Origin: Akkermansia muciniphila
Lineage (GTDB): Bacteria > Verrucomicrobiota > Verrucomicrobiia > Limisphaerales > SXTU01
DNA length: 64,000 nucleotides
Assembly (NCBI GenBank): GCA_945874145.1
Contig: CAMCFN010000017.1
Coordinates: forward strand, 1-64,000
Direction: 5' to 3'
Shown: positions 61,797-64,000 of the stretch, piece after piece
How the letters are laid out: each line of letters opens with the position of its first letter
Numbering within the stretch: the first letter of the stretch is position 1
The notes under the pieces: generated by a model
Seen by the model: the letters and a program-made list of their open reading frames with translations, nothing else
Told to the model about the DNA's origin: nothing
Database searches by the model: none
Program-made: the position numbers and the translations under genes

Positions 61797-64000
61797 ATGA
61801 CCATGAAACTGCTTCCTCCGCTCGCCGTCCTCGTCCTTGCTCTCGGTCATAACGTTAGCGGGGCCATGCCGGAAACACTCGCGCCACTCATTAAGAGCTC
61901 CTGCATCGAGTGCCACGACAAGGAAAATTCCAAAGGCGGTCTCGATCTCACTTCTCTTTCTTTTGACCTGAAGGATCACGCCAAGCGCGAGCGATGGATT
62001 CGCATTCACGATCGCATCGAGAAGGGTGAGATGCCGCCGAAGGCCGAAGAGCTCCCCGCTGCGGAGCGCAGCGCGATGCTGAAGCTACTCGCGACGGCAC
62101 TCTACGACTCCGATCACGCCGAAGTCTTCGCCCACGGACGCGGCCCGATGCGGCGGCTCAATCGCGACGAGTATGAGCAGAACCTCCGTGAGGTGCTGCA
62201 GTTCCCGCATCTCGACATCCGCGACATCCTGCCGGAGGACCGCGAGGGGCATCACTTCAACAAGACGACCGAGGTGCTCGACATGTCGCGCGTGCAGCTC
62301 GCGACCTACCTCGATGCCGCGGAGGCCGCGCTGCGTGAGGCGATAGCCAACGGCGCGGCGCCGCCACCGGTAACGACATTCCGCGCCGTCGGCACGAGCC
62401 TGTTTCCCGGAAACTCCACCTTCGGCGAGCGCGAGGCGATGTTCTTCGCCAAGGACGGCAAGGCCGTGGATGCGAAGCAGCTCGATGCGCTGCGCGATGC
62501 CCCCTCGCTCGAACTCGCGCTCTTCCGTTCCGCGCATTGGCCCTACTACGGCTATCCGCGCGGCTTCATCGCCAAGCTGCCCGGTGATTACAAGGTGCGC
62601 TTCTCTGCACGCGCCGTGGTGCAGGTGAAAGGCTACGAACTCAAGCCCGCCACGCAGCCCGTGCCGATGACCTTTCGCGCACGCAAGCCCTCGGGACCGG
62701 ATGTCTCCGGCGATGTCCGTGCCACCGGCGGGATCATGGACATCCGGCCTGAAGTGGCGACTTATGAGACCACGATTCGTCTGCGCGAGCGCGAGACTTT
62801 TGAATACAGCCTGCTCGGCCTCCCGGTGCCGCTGGCGCGGAATGTGAAGGGCGGCCCGCCGACTTATCGCTATCCTCCGTTTCCCGAAGGTGGCCAGCCC
62901 GGCGTCGCCTTCCAATGGCTCGAAGTCGAAGGCCCAATCTCGTCCGCCACATGGCCGCCGCCATCGCATCGCGTGCTGTTCGATAATCTCGGCGTCGAAC
63001 TCGTCTCCGCGCAGCCTCAGGCAGATGTGAAGCGGCTCCTGCGCCGCTTCGTGAACCTCGCCGCACGTGAACCCGTTGCCGACGAAGCCTTGCAGAAGTT
63101 TGAGCAACTCGTCCTCGCCCGGCTGAATGCAGGCGTTCCATTCGCCGAAGCCCTGCTGGCCGGTTACAAGGCGTTCCTTTGCTCCGCCCACTTCCTTTAT
63201 CTGCGCGAGCCGGAACGCGACGACGATCACGTCGCCATCGCCTCGCGGCTCTCGCATTTCCTGACGAACACGCGACCCGATTCCCGACTCTCCGGACTCG
63301 CTCGCGACAAACGCCTCCGCGACGCCGGCACACTGCGCAGCGAAACGACGCGCCTCATTGCCGGCGCCGACTTCGAGCGCTTCGTGAAAAACTTCACCGA
63401 CTACTGGCTTAATCTCCGCCACGTCCGGCGCGACGAACCCGACATCCGTCTCTATCCCGAGTATCGCTTCGACGACTACCTCGTCGAGAGCATGGAGCAG
63501 GAGACGCGTGCCTTCGTCACCGCCATGATTCGTGAGAACCTGCCCGCGCGCGTGCTCGTCGATGCGGATTTCGTTTTCGCCAACGACCGGCTCGCAAGCC
63601 ACTACCAGCTCGCACCGCTCAGCGGCTCGGCCATGCGTAAAGTCACGCCACCGAAAGGCAGCCCACTCGGCGGACTGCTCACGCAGGCGGCCATTTTGAA
63701 AGTCACCGCGAACGGCACCACCACGTCGCCGGTCGTGCGGGGCGCGTGGATCATGGAGCGGCTCATCGGCGAGCCGCCGCCACCGCCGCCAGCGAGCGTC
63801 CCCGCCGTCGAGCCGGATATTCGTGGAGCGAAGACCATTCGCGACCTGCTGGCGTTGCACACGAAATCCAAGTCCTGCGCAGCGTGCCATGCGCGCTTCG
63901 ATCCCGTCGGCCTGGCACTGGAAAACTTCGACATTCTCGGCGGCTGGCGTACGCGCTATCGCGGGCTGGAGGAAGGCGATCGCATCACCGGCATTGACCG
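61797..64000 (+). CDS. DUF1592/DUF1588-type cytochrome, cut by window end
   Basis: The open frame from the ATG at 61797 (MTMKLLPPLAVLVLAL) runs to the window end, at least 734 codons. A signal peptide is followed by a planctomycete cytochrome site CIECH (residues 36-40, SSCIECHDKENSKGGLDL). The DUF1592-like body has MRRLNRDEYEQNLREVL, LLAGYKAFLCSAHFLYL and LTNTRPDSRLSG. Near the end is a second heme site, CAACH, in SCAACHARFDPVGLALENFD, as in DUF1588. The stop is beyond the window. GGGAGAG is a fair ribosome-binding site before the start. The reverse strand of this gene has a long open frame that is not coding. Confidence 0.85.
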   Translation, partial: MTMKLLPPLAVLVLALGHNVSGAMPETLAPLIKSSCIECHDKENSKGGLDLTSLSFDLKDHAKRERWIRIHDRIEKGEMPPKAEELPAAERSAMLKLLATALYDSDHAEVFAHGRGPMRRLNRDEYEQNLREVLQFPHLDIRDILPEDREGHHFNKTTEVLDMSRVQLATYLDAAEAALREAIANGAAPPPVTTFRAVGTSLFPGNSTFGEREAMFFAKDGKAVDAKQLDALRDAPSLELALFRSAHWPYYGYPRGFIAKLPGDYKVRFSARAVVQVKGYELKPATQPVPMTFRARKPSGPDVSGDVRATGGIMDIRPEVATYETTIRLRERETFEYSLLGLPVPLARNVKGGPPTYRYPPFPEGGQPGVAFQWLEVEGPISSATWPPPSHRVLFDNLGVELVSAQPQADVKRLLRRFVNLAAREPVADEALQKFEQLVLARLNAGVPFAEALLAGYKAFLCSAHFLYLREPERDDDHVAIASRLSHFLTNTRPDSRLSGLARDKRLRDAGTLRSETTRLIAGADFERFVKNFTDYWLNLRHVRRDEPDIRLYPEYRFDDYLVESMEQETRAFVTAMIRENLPARVLVDADFVFANDRLASHYQLAPLSGSAMRKVTPPKGSPLGGLLTQAAILKVTANGTTTSPVVRGAWIMERLIGEPPPPPPASVPAVEPDIRGAKTIRDLLALHTKSKSCAACHARFDPVGLALENFDILGGWRTRYRGLEEGDRITGID

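Noticed and set aside
62085-63890. Long open frame (601 codons) on the minus strand
   Set aside because: It lies opposite the DUF1592-type gene, whose two heme motifs and conserved blocks make the plus strand the coding one.

Overview
The window reads as chromosomal DNA of a GC-rich member of the Verrucomicrobiota, probably close to the Limisphaerales/Pedosphaera group. The evidence is family content rather than a marker gene: PVC-type cytochromes (DUF1549/DUF1553, DUF1592, a TIGR02603-like heme domain), a DUF1501 protein, a lamin-tail/CotH protein, a Minf_1886-type domain, a prepilin-like H-X9-DG protein, and many secreted esterases. No rRNA or CRISPR array is present. One tRNA gene, tRNA-Leu(CAG), was found.

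Layout. (1) 151-12531, all on the minus strand: a secreted beta-propeller protein, a lamin-tail/CotH protein, then a phosphate module transcribed porin-pstS-pstC-pstA-pstB-phoU, and a frameshifted flavodoxin-type reductase. (2) 12552-15574: pirin divergent from a LysR regulator with a shared palindrome, a decayed antiporter remnant, and a secreted HMA-domain protein. (3) 15676-20882: a Tat-exported serine hydrolase, then cysS, tmk and a FIST-domain gene. (4) 20886-26848: a protein joining GNAT-like regions to a cyclic-nucleotide-binding domain, tRNA-Leu, an IS66-like remnant, an aldehyde dehydrogenase, a zinc-ribbon/Minf_1886 fusion, and a SorAB-like sulfite dehydrogenase pair. (5) 26951-34860: a secreted esterase, then a TetR-adaptor-RND pump set with a palindromic operator, and an unknown lipoprotein. 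(6) 34971-42547: pdxJ, fabI, a two-domain esterase, a YihY membrane protein, a small group with a DUF1858-like/rhodanese protein and a NifU-type scaffold, and three small genes including a c-type cytochrome. (7) 42721-52259: a 1132-residue heme-binding propeller protein, a class V aminotransferase, a prepilin-like protein, a Dabb protein, a phospholipase C-like protein, a Nudix hydrolase, pyrH and frr. (8) 52284-64000: a broken thioesterase and a transposase remnant, then a same-strand cluster: GntR/FadR regulator, DUF1549/DUF1553 cytochrome, DUF1501 protein, CocE/NonD hydrolase, sialidase-like protein, a small propeller and a DUF1592 cytochrome cut by the window end.

How it fits together. 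The porin and Pst system would bring phosphate across both membranes, with PhoU as the regulator; no phoB/phoR is visible. The SorAB-like pair would oxidise sulfite in the periplasm. The last cluster looks like a regulated, mostly exported locus for an unknown organic substrate, and it starts directly after mobile-element debris. The most unusual coding regions are the acetyltransferase/cyclic-nucleotide protein, the zinc-ribbon/Minf_1886 fusion, the catalytically altered rhodanese beside a NifU scaffold, and the 53-64 kb cluster. At least three genes are broken by frameshifts, so both true decay and assembly indels should be considered.
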